Made by a program: the position numbers and the translations under genes. A stretch of DNA of 6,382 nucleotides from 43-108 sp001915545 (GTDB lineage Bacteria > Bacteroidota > Bacteroidia > Bacteroidales > Bacteroidaceae): assembly GCA_902491215.1 (NCBI GenBank), contig CABUGV010000067.1, forward strand, positions 1 to 6,382, in the 5' to 3' direction. The notes under the pieces were generated by a model, which searched no databases, was not told the DNA's origin, and saw nothing but the letters and a program-made list of their open reading frames with translations. Of this stretch, positions 1-5,638 are shown piece by piece. How positions within the stretch are numbered: position 1 is the stretch's first letter; every line of letters starts with the position of its first letter.

Positions 1-189
1 GAACTCTCCAAGGAAAGGGCCACCCGTCTTGAAGGAAGCTTCGGCACCCAGAAGCAGCATTACTCGCTCTCAAGGATAAAGGCCAGGAACAGGAAGACGG
101 AAATCCTTTGGATCTTCTTCGGAATACATACGGCAAATGCCGTACTGATGATAGACAAGATCAGAAACCGATCGGATAAAGCGGCATGA
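1..189 (+). CDS. DDE-type transposase, C-terminal fragment cut by window edge
   Basis: The frame is open from base 1 and ends at TGA 187-189, giving 62 residues; the N-terminus lies outside the window. The fragment starts ELSKERATRLEGSFGTQK and continues with a hydrophobic stretch (ILWIFFGIHTANAVLM) typical of the last helices of DDE transposases. Glu11 followed six residues later by Lys18 (RLEGSFGTQK) fits the third catalytic acid and the E(6)K part of the IS4/IS5-type signature. The exact IS family cannot be fixed from so short a piece; IS4-, IS1182- and ISNCY-like groups all remain possible. The second copy, on the opposite strand at the other end of the window, encodes an identical C-terminus over the shared 34 residues, which supports an active or recently active element. 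Confidence 0.8.
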   Translation, partial: ELSKERATRLEGSFGTQKQHYSLSRIKARNRKTEILWIFFGIHTANAVLMIDKIRNRSDKAA

Positions 190-293
190 CATGAATTTAC
201 AGACAGGATCAGAAGAGGTCATCAGACTTCTTCCGAAACGTCATGTCCAACAGATAGGATTATATGAAAAAACACGGAAAATGGGCAATAATA

Positions 294-336
294 ATGGCAC
301 ATAAAGTGATTATACTCTATCGACTTTATATGCCAT
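294..336 (+). terminator. Hairpin plus T-run behind the transposase gene (copy 1)
   Basis: Arms 294-307 and 323-336 form a 14-position stem with one C-A mismatch around a 15-nt loop. A T-run (342-346) follows after five bases, so this probably ends the transposase transcript. The same structure occurs in copy 2 at 6131-6173 on the minus strand. Confidence 0.55.
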
Positions 337-345
337 ATTACTTTT

Positions 346-370
346 TAGGGACATTTACTGAATATCCCTA
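346..370. repeat. Terminal imperfect palindrome of the IS (copy 1)
   Basis: TAGGGACAT (346-354) faces ATATCCCTA (362-370) across a 7-nt centre; eight of nine positions pair. It sits exactly at the end of the sequence shared by the two IS copies, so it is probably the terminal element recognised by the transposase, or a hairpin at the element end. The counterpart is at 6097-6121. Confidence 0.55.
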
Positions 371-374
371 ATAA

Positions 375-398
375 GTTATGTTGCATCTGCAACATGAC
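375..398. repeat. Small inverted repeat just inside IS copy 1
   Basis: A 10-position stem (375-384 with 389-398, one G-T wobble, core ATGTTGC/GCAACAT) encloses a 4-nt loop. It begins five bases after the IS boundary, in the 170-bp space between the IS and the uvrB stop codon. It lacks a T-run, so it is unlikely to be a terminator. It could be a target preference of the IS or simply a remnant structure; the function is unknown. Confidence 0.4.
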
Positions 399-461
399 GA
401 CTTTAGTGCTTTCATAGTGTGGGTTTGCCGATTGGAATTCAGCTTTGAGCTTCCAACATAA

Positions 462-505
462 AAATTCCGGGCGCTTGGGATTATATTCCCAAGCGCCCGG
501 AATTT
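462..505 (-). terminator. Rho-independent terminator of uvrB
   Basis: There is a perfect 19-bp stem (462-480 with 487-505) and a 6-nt loop, GC-rich in the middle and with A/T-rich ends. Read on the minus strand it lies 36 nt past the uvrB stop codon, and the stem ends in a T-rich run (about five T, then ATGTT). The plus-strand side is also T-rich (ATTTATTTT), so it may work in both directions and shield uvrB from transcripts coming out of the IS. Confidence 0.9.
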
Positions 506-540
506 ATTTTCTGAGCCCTCGCGATGTTCTTTCTGAGCGC

Positions 541-2580
541 TCATTTTTTCTTTGAATTCTGCATTTCCTTTTTCCTGCTTTCAGCCAGTTCCTGCAATTT
601 CAGCATTTCGTCGCGATACTGCGCTGCCAGCATGAAGTCGAGCTTCTTGGCCGCCTGCTTCATGAGGCGTCTTGTGTTTTCTATTGTCTTTTCGAGATGC
701 TCGTTGTCCATACCGTAGATTATAGGATCTTCAGCAGCCTTGGCAGGTTCGCTGTCTATGTATGCATCCTTAATGTAGTCTACGCGTTTGCCTTCTTTGA
801 GTGCCTTTTGTGCCTTGTGTATCTGTTTAGGCGTGATTCCGTGCTCCTCGTTGTATCTCATCTGTATCTCGCGTCTGCGATTTGTTTCATCTATGGTAAG
901 ACGCATGCTTTCGGTGATTTTGTCAGCATAGAGTATAGCCATGCCGTTTACATTTCGGGCTGCACGTCCTACGGTCTGCGTTAGTGCACGGTGGCTTCGC
1001 AGGAATCCTTCCTTGTCGGCATCCAGTATGGCAACGAGCGATACTTCCGGCAAGTCGAGTCCTTCACGCAGAAGGTTGACACCGACCACAACATCGTAGT
1101 TGCCGGCACGCAGGTCGTCAAGTATTTCCACACGTTCGAAAGTGTCGATGTCGCTGTGTATGTAGCTGCACTTCACACCGTTGTTCAGAAGATATTCCGA
1201 CAATTCCTCGGCCATTCTCTTCGTAAGTGTCGTGACGAGTGTACGTTCGTTGAATTCGATGCGCTTCTGTATTTCCTCCATGAGGTCATCTATCTGGTTT
1301 TCGCTTGGACGAACCTCGATTATTGGGTCGAGAAGTCCTGTAGGGCGGATAATCTGCTCGACAATCACTCCTTCTGACTTCTGTAGCTCGTATTCTGCAG
1401 GTGTTGCACTGATGTATATTGTCTGTTTTGTCATGGATTCGAACTCGTCGAAGCGCAATGGACGGTTGTCAAGTGCTGCAGGCAGGCGATAACCGTATTC
1501 GACAAGTGTTGTCTTTCGCTTTCTGTCGCCTCCGTACATTGCTCTGATTTGCGGTATCGATTCGTGGCTTTCGTCTATCACAAGCAGAAAATCATCAGGG
1601 AAGAAATCCAGCAGGCAGTAGGGGCGTTCGCCGGGCTTGCGTCCATCGAAATAGCGCGAGTAGTTTTCTATGCCTGAGCAGTGACCAAGCTCGCGTATCA
1701 TTTCCAAATCGTTTGTAACACGGGTATTGAGAAGTTCTGCTTTCTGTTTGTCGCCTATTTCTTCGTAGAACTTCAGACGTTCTGCCAGATCGTCCTCAAT
1801 CTGGTGTATTGCCTCCTGTGTGCGCTCCTTGGTTGTCATGAAAAGGTTTGCCGGATAAATCTTGTATTCGTCGAACTCCGACAGGCGTGCTCCGCTTACT
1901 GTATCTATTTCTTCTATTCCGTCGATTTCGTCGTCCCAGAATGTCACTCTGACAGCTTTGTCGTCGTATGAAAGATAGACATCGACAGTGTCGCCTCGAA
2001 CACGGAAATGCCCTCTGCTGAATTCTATGTCGTTGCGTACGTATAAGCTGTCTATGAGCTTGCGCAGGAATACATTACGGTCGATGAGTTGCCCGCGCTT
2101 TATTTCTATTATGTTTTCGCTGAAATTGGCTGGGCTGCCCATGCCGTAAATGCACGATACGGAGGAAACAACAATGACGTCGCTTCGTCCTGACAGCAGT
2201 GCGGACGTTGCGGCGAGTCTCAACCTGTCGACTTCTTCGTTTATGGCAAGATCCTTTTCAATGTAAGTGTCGGTGGAAGGTATGTATGCTTCAGGCTGAT
2301 AGTAGTCATAGTAGCTGACATAGTACTCCACAGCATTGTGCGGGAAGAACCCCAACATTTCTGTATAGAGCTGATGGGCAAGGGTCTTGTTGTGGCTTAG
2401 AATAAGAGTAGGCTTGTTGATGTTGTTTATGACATTGGCGATGGTGAATGTTTTTCCGGAACCGGTAACTCCGAGCAGTACCTGAGCTGGCAGGCCTTCC
2501 TGTACGCCTCGGGTGAGCTGTTCGATTGCTTCCGGTTGGTCGCCGGTTGGTTTGTATTCAGATGTCAGTTCGAATGGCAT
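541..2580 (-). CDS. uvrB: UvrABC excinuclease subunit B
   Basis: UvrB is the ATP-dependent damage-verification subunit of nucleotide excision repair; it is loaded by UvrA and then recruits UvrC to cut. The 679-residue protein is full length for the family. Visible motifs are Walker A GVTGSGKT (37-44), the beta-hairpin rich in Tyr that clamps DNA (about 86-110, VSYYDYYQPEAY), DESH of motif II (336-339), the motif VI stretch QTVGRAARN, and a C-terminal UVR domain (about 629-663) that binds UvrC. The ATG at 2578-2580 is supported by a strong Shine-Dalgarno AAGGAGGA (2588-2595, minus strand) seven bases upstream. One oddity is motif Ia, which reads NKTLAHQL where most UvrB proteins have LAAQL. 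The gene stands alone, divergent from bamD, and ends at the terminator at 462-505. Confidence 0.98.
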   Translation of the reverse strand: MPFELTSEYKPTGDQPEAIEQLTRGVQEGLPAQVLLGVTGSGKTFTIANVINNINKPTLILSHNKTLAHQLYTEMLGFFPHNAVEYYVSYYDYYQPEAYIPSTDTYIEKDLAINEEVDRLRLAATSALLSGRSDVIVVSSVSCIYGMGSPANFSENIIEIKRGQLIDRNVFLRKLIDSLYVRNDIEFSRGHFRVRGDTVDVYLSYDDKAVRVTFWDDEIDGIEEIDTVSGARLSEFDEYKIYPANLFMTTKERTQEAIHQIEDDLAERLKFYEEIGDKQKAELLNTRVTNDLEMIRELGHCSGIENYSRYFDGRKPGERPYCLLDFFPDDFLLVIDESHESIPQIRAMYGGDRKRKTTLVEYGYRLPAALDNRPLRFDEFESMTKQTIYISATPAEYELQKSEGVIVEQIIRPTGLLDPIIEVRPSENQIDDLMEEIQKRIEFNERTLVTTLTKRMAEELSEYLLNNGVKCSYIHSDIDTFERVEILDDLRAGNYDVVVGVNLLREGLDLPEVSLVAILDADKEGFLRSHRALTQTVGRAARNVNGMAILYADKITESMRLTIDETNRRREIQMRYNEEHGITPKQIHKAQKALKEGKRVDYIKDAYIDSEPAKAAEDPIIYGMDNEHLEKTIENTRRLMKQAAKKLDFMLAAQYRDEMLKLQELAESRKKEMQNSKKK

Positions 2581-2685
2581 GTGTTTGTCCTCCTTCTGAA
2601 TTTGTTTTATGTGACACTTTTGTGAGTCTGCACAGATGAACGTCTGTACGCAAGCGGAGTGCGAAATTACATCTTTTTTGCTATC

Positions 2686-2718
2686 TTGAACTAATTCTAA
2701 ACTGTTTTTATACTTTTG
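2686..2718 (+). promoter_or_regulatory. Possible upstream bamD promoter (P1)
   Basis: TACTTTTG (2711-2718) fits the Bacteroidota -7 box TAnnTTTG, and TTG at 2686-2688 lies 22 bases upstream. It overlaps the candidate uvrB promoter on the other strand, so the two could compete. It is weaker than P2 at 2744-2774. Confidence 0.35.
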
Positions 2719-2722
2719 TCAA
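2694..2722 (-). promoter_or_regulatory. Possible uvrB promoter
   Basis: On the minus strand TTGACA (2717-2722) is followed after 17 bases by TAGAAT (2694-2699), close to the classical sigma-70 pattern rather than the Bacteroidota one. A weaker Bacteroidota-like -7 box, TAATTTCG (2662-2669), lies downstream without a good -33 partner. No perfect TAnnTTTG box reads toward uvrB in the intergenic space, so the assignment is tentative. Confidence 0.35.
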
Positions 2723-2743
2723 GCTTGTAAGCGAACTTTCTTG

Positions 2744-2774
2744 TTGTCTGTTTCGATGGAAATATATAAATTTG
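2744..2774 (+). promoter_or_regulatory. Bacteroidota-type promoter of the bamD operon (P2)
   Basis: TTG (2744-2746), a 20-base spacer and TAAATTTG (2767-2774) match the primary-sigma promoter of Bacteroidota. Transcription would begin near 2780, only about a dozen bases before the bamD ATG at 2792, leaving a very short leader without a Shine-Dalgarno site. This placement argues against the longer reading frame that opens at 2741. Confidence 0.6.
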
Positions 2775-2791
2775 CACCATATTTTGAACTT

Positions 2792-3613
2792 ATGAAAATA
2801 AAATTTGCATATTTGCTTCTGGCTGTAGCATTATTGACATCCTGCTCGGATTTCAACAATGTGCTGAAAAGTACGGATTATGAATACCGTTATGAGGCTG
2901 GAAAATCTTACTTTGCTGAAGGTGAGTACCAGAAGGCTTCGACCTTGCTGGGCGATTTGGTAATGGTCCTCAAGGGTACTCCAAATGCCCAGGAATGTCT
3001 GTTCATGCTTGGCATGTGCCACTACTACAGCAATGACTTTGAAACGGCCGCTCAGTATTTCAATACCTACTACAAGACTTATCCTAAAGGCGATTATACA
3101 GAAATGGCGCGTTTTTACAGCGGAAAGGCTTCATATTATGAATCTCCAGACCCTCGTCTTGACCAGACTGCAACATATACGGCCATAAACCAGCTTCAGG
3201 AGTTTTTGGAATTCTATCCATATTCGGAAAGACGTGAGGAAGTCAACGATATGATTTTCCAGCTTCAGGACCGACTTGTTCAGAAGGAGTATGAGGCTGC
3301 CAAGTTGTATTACAATCTCGGAAGCTATGTCGGCAACTGTTTCAATGGCGGAAGCAATTATGAAGCATGTATTATTACGGCAGAGAACGCTTTGAAAACA
3401 TATCCTTACACAAATCTGCGAGAGGACTTGTTCATTATGATTCTCCGTTCTCGTTATGAGCTTGCTGTTCATAGTGTGGATGAAAAGAGTGCTGACCGAT
3501 ATAGAGAGACAATCGATGAGTATTTCGGTTTCAAGAACGAGTTTCCTGAAAGCAAGTATATGAAGGAAGCAGAAAAGATATATGCAGACTGCAGTTCGAA
3601 GGTCAAGGATTGA
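2792..3613 (+). CDS. bamD: Outer-membrane assembly lipoprotein BamD (YfiO family)
   Basis: BamD is the essential lipoprotein partner of BamA in the machine that inserts beta-barrel proteins into the outer membrane. From ATG 2792 the protein has 273 residues. It has a lysine-containing N-terminus, a hydrophobic core and a lipobox LTSC, so Cys18 is the lipidated residue. After it come tetratricopeptide-type helical repeats: YRYEAGKSYFAEGEYQKA (about 33-50), then CLFMLGMCHYYSNDFETAAQYF, with the conserved YP turns (TYPKGDY, FYPYSER, TYPYTN). The frame stays open upstream to 2741 (with an internal ATG at 2756), but that would put codons ahead of the signal peptide and inside a good promoter, so 2792 is preferred. 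It is the first gene of the operon with omega and DUF4293. Confidence 0.93.
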   Translation: MKIKFAYLLLAVALLTSCSDFNNVLKSTDYEYRYEAGKSYFAEGEYQKASTLLGDLVMVLKGTPNAQECLFMLGMCHYYSNDFETAAQYFNTYYKTYPKGDYTEMARFYSGKASYYESPDPRLDQTATYTAINQLQEFLEFYPYSERREEVNDMIFQLQDRLVQKEYEAAKLYYNLGSYVGNCFNGGSNYEACIITAENALKTYPYTNLREDLFIMILRSRYELAVHSVDEKSADRYRETIDEYFGFKNEFPESKYMKEAEKIYADCSSKVKD

Positions 3614-3673
3614 ATTGACCGACCAGCTGTCATAAGATATAAATATAAGAAAACACGTAAACAAAAAGATATC

Positions 3674-4012
3674 ATGGATTTTAAGAAAACTAATGCACCG
3701 GTGAACACCGTGACAAGAAATCTTATGGATTTCTGCAAGGGTACCAACAATGTTTATGAAAGTGTCGCTATCATAGGTAAACGCGCTAATCAGATCAGCG
3801 TGAGCATGAAAGAGGAACTTTCAAAGAAACTTCAGGAATTCGGCACTTCAAACGACAACCTGGAGGAGGTTTTCGAAAATGACGAGCAGATTCAGATTTC
3901 TCGCTACTACGAGCGTCTGCCAAAACCGGTGCTCATCGCAACACAGGAATTTTTGGAAGATAAGATATACTATCGTAATCCAGCCAAGGAGGCATCGGAC
4001 AAACTTCAGTAA
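3674..4012 (+). CDS. rpoZ: DNA-directed RNA polymerase omega subunit (Rpb6-like)
   Basis: This 112-residue protein matches the Bacteroidota version of omega, a small subunit that helps fold and hold the beta' subunit in RNA polymerase. The recognisable core is VYESVAIIGKRANQI (about 27-41), equivalent to the helix with the (K/R)RA-Q signature in omega and eukaryotic Rpb6. It is followed by a charged linker (LEEVFENDEQIQISRYYERL) and the conserved tail PKPVLIATQEFLEDKIYYRN that Bacteroidota omega proteins share. It starts 60 bases after bamD with no clear Shine-Dalgarno site and no intervening terminator, so it is very probably co-transcribed. A bamD-omega pair is a recurrent gene order in Bacteroidota. 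The omega name is well supported by family resemblance, but sequence similarity to proteobacterial omega is low. Confidence 0.9.
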   Translation: MDFKKTNAPVNTVTRNLMDFCKGTNNVYESVAIIGKRANQISVSMKEELSKKLQEFGTSNDNLEEVFENDEQIQISRYYERLPKPVLIATQEFLEDKIYYRNPAKEASDKLQ

Positions 4013-4034
4013 TCAGTAAATAAGGGTTTGACGT

Positions 4035-4517
4035 ATGATTCAGAGAATCCAAACCGTATACATGTTTGTGGCATGCGCCGTATGCGTGATTTGTTTGTGC
4101 AGTGAAGTAGGACGTTTTATGTCTGAAGGTGCGCAGGTTGCTGGATTCAGCAACTTTACCTTTACACCTGCTGAAAACTTTTCCGCAGCATCGAGTGCAG
4201 GACCGTGGGCACTGTCTGTATTGCTGATAATGTCTGCGCTTCTAAATCTTTTTGCCATCATGCTGTTCCGAAAAAGATTGCGCCAGTTGAGGATCGTGAT
4301 TTTCAGTTCAATATTCCTTGTAGGTTATATCTTGGTATATGCTGTTTTTGCGTATGTGTTCTACAGCAAGATGCAGCTTGCAGGTGCAGAAGATTTGTCA
4401 TTTGTGCCAGCTGTGGCAGCGTGCAATCCGATTATAGCACTTATCCTCAATTATCTAGCGATACACGCTATACGCAAGGATGAGGCTCTGGTACGTTCGC
4501 TTGATAGAATCAGATAG
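4035..4517 (+). CDS. DUF4293 family inner-membrane protein
   Basis: This 160-residue protein of unknown function matches DUF4293, a family of small membrane proteins found in Bacteroidota. It begins MIQRIQTVYMF, runs through about four membrane segments (roughly 7-24, 54-74, 82-106 and 122-142), and ends in the family's charged tail KDEALVRSLDRIR. A loop of about 25 residues between segments 1 and 2 (GAQVAGFSNFTFTPAENF and on) is the only sizeable soluble part. The start lies 22 bases after the omega stop, with AAGGG (4022-4026) eight bases upstream as a ribosome binding site. It is the last gene of the bamD operon and precedes the terminator at 4626-4677. No catalytic motif is visible, so no function is proposed. 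Confidence 0.9.
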   Translation: MIQRIQTVYMFVACAVCVICLCSEVGRFMSEGAQVAGFSNFTFTPAENFSAASSAGPWALSVLLIMSALLNLFAIMLFRKRLRQLRIVIFSSIFLVGYILVYAVFAYVFYSKMQLAGAEDLSFVPAVAACNPIIALILNYLAIHAIRKDEALVRSLDRIR

Positions 4518-4625
4518 TGGACTGCAGATTGTTTTGATAAATGAACATTTTGAATGAATGTCCGTGGTATTTATTTTATTGAGATTTAAATTTCGGACGT
4601 TTGTTTCTATATTGAAATAGAATAT

Positions 4626-4677
4626 GAGAATTCGCATAGAATGATAGCATTATTGTTCTTTGCGAATTCTCTTTTTT
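4626..4677 (+). terminator. Rho-independent terminator of the bamD-rpoZ-DUF4293 operon
   Basis: The outer stem of 11 bp (4626-4636 with 4661-4671, GAGAATTCGCA and its complement) continues, after one T-T mismatch, into a second stem (4638-4646 with 4651-4659). The apical loop is 4 nt. Six T residues follow directly at 4672-4677. It lies 108 bases past the DUF4293 stop codon. Confidence 0.9.
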
Positions 4678-4784
4678 GTATACGATTTTGGAAAACTATT
4701 TTGTACTTTGTTTATATTATATGTGTCTTATAACGAAAATTCTCGATTCTCGTGAAGATATAATTTGAAAGACTGGTAACCAAA

Positions 4785-4826
4785 CAGTCCTAAGCAAGAT
4801 TGATTGATTTATCTTGTTTAGGACTG
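4785..4826 (-). terminator. Long hairpin, probable terminator between converging genes
   Basis: There is a 16-bp stem with one G-T wobble (4785-4800 with 4811-4826) and a 10-nt loop. T-rich sequence follows on both strands (CTTTTATT on plus, TTTGGTT on minus). It is the strongest hairpin downstream of the minus-strand cupin gene, 128 bases past its stop, and may also back up the operon terminator on the plus strand. The stretch GACTG at 4771-4775 can pair instead with CAGTC at 4785-4789, a possible competing fold. Confidence 0.6.
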
Positions 4827-4954
4827 CTTTTATTGATGAAATTTTTTAGTTTGTTCTGTTGACGACATATTATAATATGATTTGGTAATCAGATTCAAAT
4901 TCTGATTTGTAGTTTGTCGGGCACAACAGAGTTTAATAGTTCTTTTACTAAAGT

Positions 4955-5404
4955 TTACCATTTAATTTCTTCTTTGGAGATTATTCCATCAGTTGAATCT
5001 TCTGCAGTAAATGTGCCGGCCTTGTATTGTATGCACAGCATGATTAATGGTTGTGTCCCATTGTTGCGAACGGAACGCATTCCAGCAGGTGAAACCCTAA
5101 CGACACTTCCTTCACTTATAGGAAACACTTTTGAATCTACCTGAAATTCTCCTTGGCCTGATAAAAAGAAATATAATTCTTCGTGTGTTTTGTGGCTATG
5201 AAGAAATCCTGTTTCTGTTCCTGGTGCAAATGATTGGAATGAAAATTCTGCGCCTGAAGCATTAAGATTTTTGTTGCCGAAGACTTTTCCTGGAATTTTT
5301 ATTTCAGGACTTAATTCCAACATATATTCACTCAGTTCGCTCAATTTTCCAAAGTTCACTGCTGTGAAGTTCTCAGCTTCTGCAATTTTCTCGATTTGTT
5401 TCAT
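4955..5404 (-). CDS. Small cupin-domain protein
   Basis: This 149-residue single-domain cupin probably folds as a small beta-barrel with a metal or small-molecule site; the substrate is unknown. Cupin motif 1 is clear: His69-x-His71-(x4)-Glu76-(x6)-Gly83 within HSHKTHEELYFFLSG. Motif 2 is recognisable (Gly99, Pro106-Ala-Gly108, Asn115 in SPAGMRSVRNNG), but the usual metal-binding His is Ser111, so metal binding would rest on three ligands (His69, His71, Glu76), with His74 as a possible extra. There is no signal peptide, so it is cytoplasmic. ATG 5402-5404 gives the full domain; no strong Shine-Dalgarno site precedes it. It diverges from the HxlR-type regulator at 5639, which probably controls it. 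Composition is more AT-rich than uvrB. Confidence 0.9.
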   Translation of the reverse strand: MKQIEKIAEAENFTAVNFGKLSELSEYMLELSPEIKIPGKVFGNKNLNASGAEFSFQSFAPGTETGFLHSHKTHEELYFFLSGQGEFQVDSKVFPISEGSVVRVSPAGMRSVRNNGTQPLIMLCIQYKAGTFTAEDSTDGIISKEEIKW

Positions 5405-5443
5405 CTTTGTTACTTTTATTTGGGTATTTGTTATTTTTTACTG

Positions 5444-5474
5444 CAAAGATATAGCGTATGTCGGTGTGAAACAA
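5444..5474 (-). promoter_or_regulatory. Bacteroidota-type promoter of the cupin gene
   Basis: On the minus strand TTG (5472-5474), a 20-base spacer and TATCTTTG (5444-5451) match the Bacteroidota primary promoter. The expected start of transcription is near 5438, giving a leader of about 34 nt. An AGTTACA copy (5477-5483) lies two bases upstream of the -33 element. Confidence 0.7.
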
Positions 5475-5476
5475 GA

Positions 5477-5537
5477 AGTTACATTATCATTATTCAGTTA
5501 CATTTTTCTCGCTTTTGCTGAGAATCAAATAGTTACA
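5477..5537. repeat. Three direct AGTTACA repeats between the divergent genes
   Basis: AGTTACA occurs at 5477-5483, 5496-5502 and 5531-5537, all on the plus strand; the first two extend to AGTTACATT. Starts are 19 and 35 bases apart. The third abuts the inverted repeat at 5538-5566. Their place upstream of the cupin promoter makes them candidate regulator sites, but such short AT-rich repeats can also arise by chance. Confidence 0.5.
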
Positions 5538-5566
5538 AATGAACTTTTTTTGTAAAAAAGTTCATT
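5538..5566. promoter_or_regulatory. Perfect inverted repeat, candidate HxlR operator
   Basis: AATGAACTTTTTT (5538-5550) and its exact reverse complement (5554-5566) flank a 3-bp centre TGT, giving a 29-bp dyad. It ends eight bases before the -33 box of the hxlR-type gene and lies between the two divergent promoters. Dyad symmetry suits a dimeric winged-helix regulator. A terminator role is unlikely, since no gene runs into it from the left on the plus strand, and on the minus strand it lies beyond the start of the regulator gene. Confidence 0.6.
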
Positions 5567-5574
5567 CAATATAG

Positions 5575-5606
5575 TTTGATTGTGCAATATAATATGCTTA
5601 ATTTTG
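5575..5606 (+). promoter_or_regulatory. Consensus Bacteroidota promoter of the HxlR-type gene
   Basis: TTTG (5575-5578), exactly 20 bases, then TAATTTTG (5599-5606) is a full match to the Bacteroidota primary-sigma consensus. Transcription would begin near 5612, about 27 nt before the ATG at 5639. The inverted repeat at 5538-5566 lies just upstream. Confidence 0.8.
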
Positions 5607-5638
5607 TGTTGGTAAAAAATTGAGGTAACTAGATAAAT

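Larger units (their letters stand above)
1..370 (+). mobile_element. 3' end of an insertion sequence, copy 1 (partial)
   Basis: This is the right-hand end of an insertion sequence whose left part lies outside the window. It contains the C-terminal 62 codons of a transposase (stop at 187-189), about 180 bp of non-coding DNA, a long hairpin (294-336) and a terminal imperfect palindrome (346-370). The boundary at 370 is set by comparison with the second copy at 6097-6382: the two read identically up to 370/6097 and diverge at once beyond. The real element end could be one or two bases inside that point. A target-site duplication cannot be checked because the other element end is missing. Confidence 0.85.
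4518..4954. other. Gene-free AT-rich region with several hairpins
   Basis: No credible coding frame was found in these 437 bases. The region holds the operon terminator (4626-4677), a second 16-bp hairpin (4785-4826), a perfect 14-bp palindrome CATATTATAATATG (4866-4879) and a 7-bp stem (4887-4893 with 4901-4907). It separates two converging transcription units (the bamD operon from the left, the cupin gene from the right), so terminators are expected. A small RNA is possible but not supported by any clear promoter. Confidence 0.6.

Noticed and set aside
264..474. Open frame starting MKKHGKWAIIMAH inside the IS end, also seen inverted at 5994-6203
   Set aside because: It begins in the IS non-coding tail and runs through the hairpin and palindrome into unrelated flanking DNA, with different C-termini in the two copies; it is a chance frame.
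697..1971. Several plus-strand frames of 90-130 codons opposite uvrB
   Set aside because: They lie antisense to an intact, unmistakable uvrB, have Cys/Phe/Val-rich low-quality composition and no ribosome binding sites.
3131..3664. 177-codon minus-strand frame opposite bamD
   Set aside because: It is antisense to a clear TPR lipoprotein gene; no recognisable domain and no promoter.
4558..4600. Inverted repeat ATGTCCG/CGGACGT after DUF4293
   Set aside because: Seven pairs with a wobble and a loop of nearly 30 bases; too weak beside the strong terminator that follows at 4626.
4858..4876. TTGACG plus TATAAT near 4858-4876 as a promoter
   Set aside because: The two boxes are only 7 bases apart, far too close to work together.
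4914..5144. 76-codon plus-strand frame near the cupin gene
   Set aside because: It is mostly antisense to the cupin coding sequence, with no similarity to a known family.
5538..5566. Inverted repeat read as a rho-independent terminator
   Set aside because: It sits between two divergent promoters, no gene transcribes into it from either side, and its stem is almost entirely A/T apart from GAAC/GTTC.
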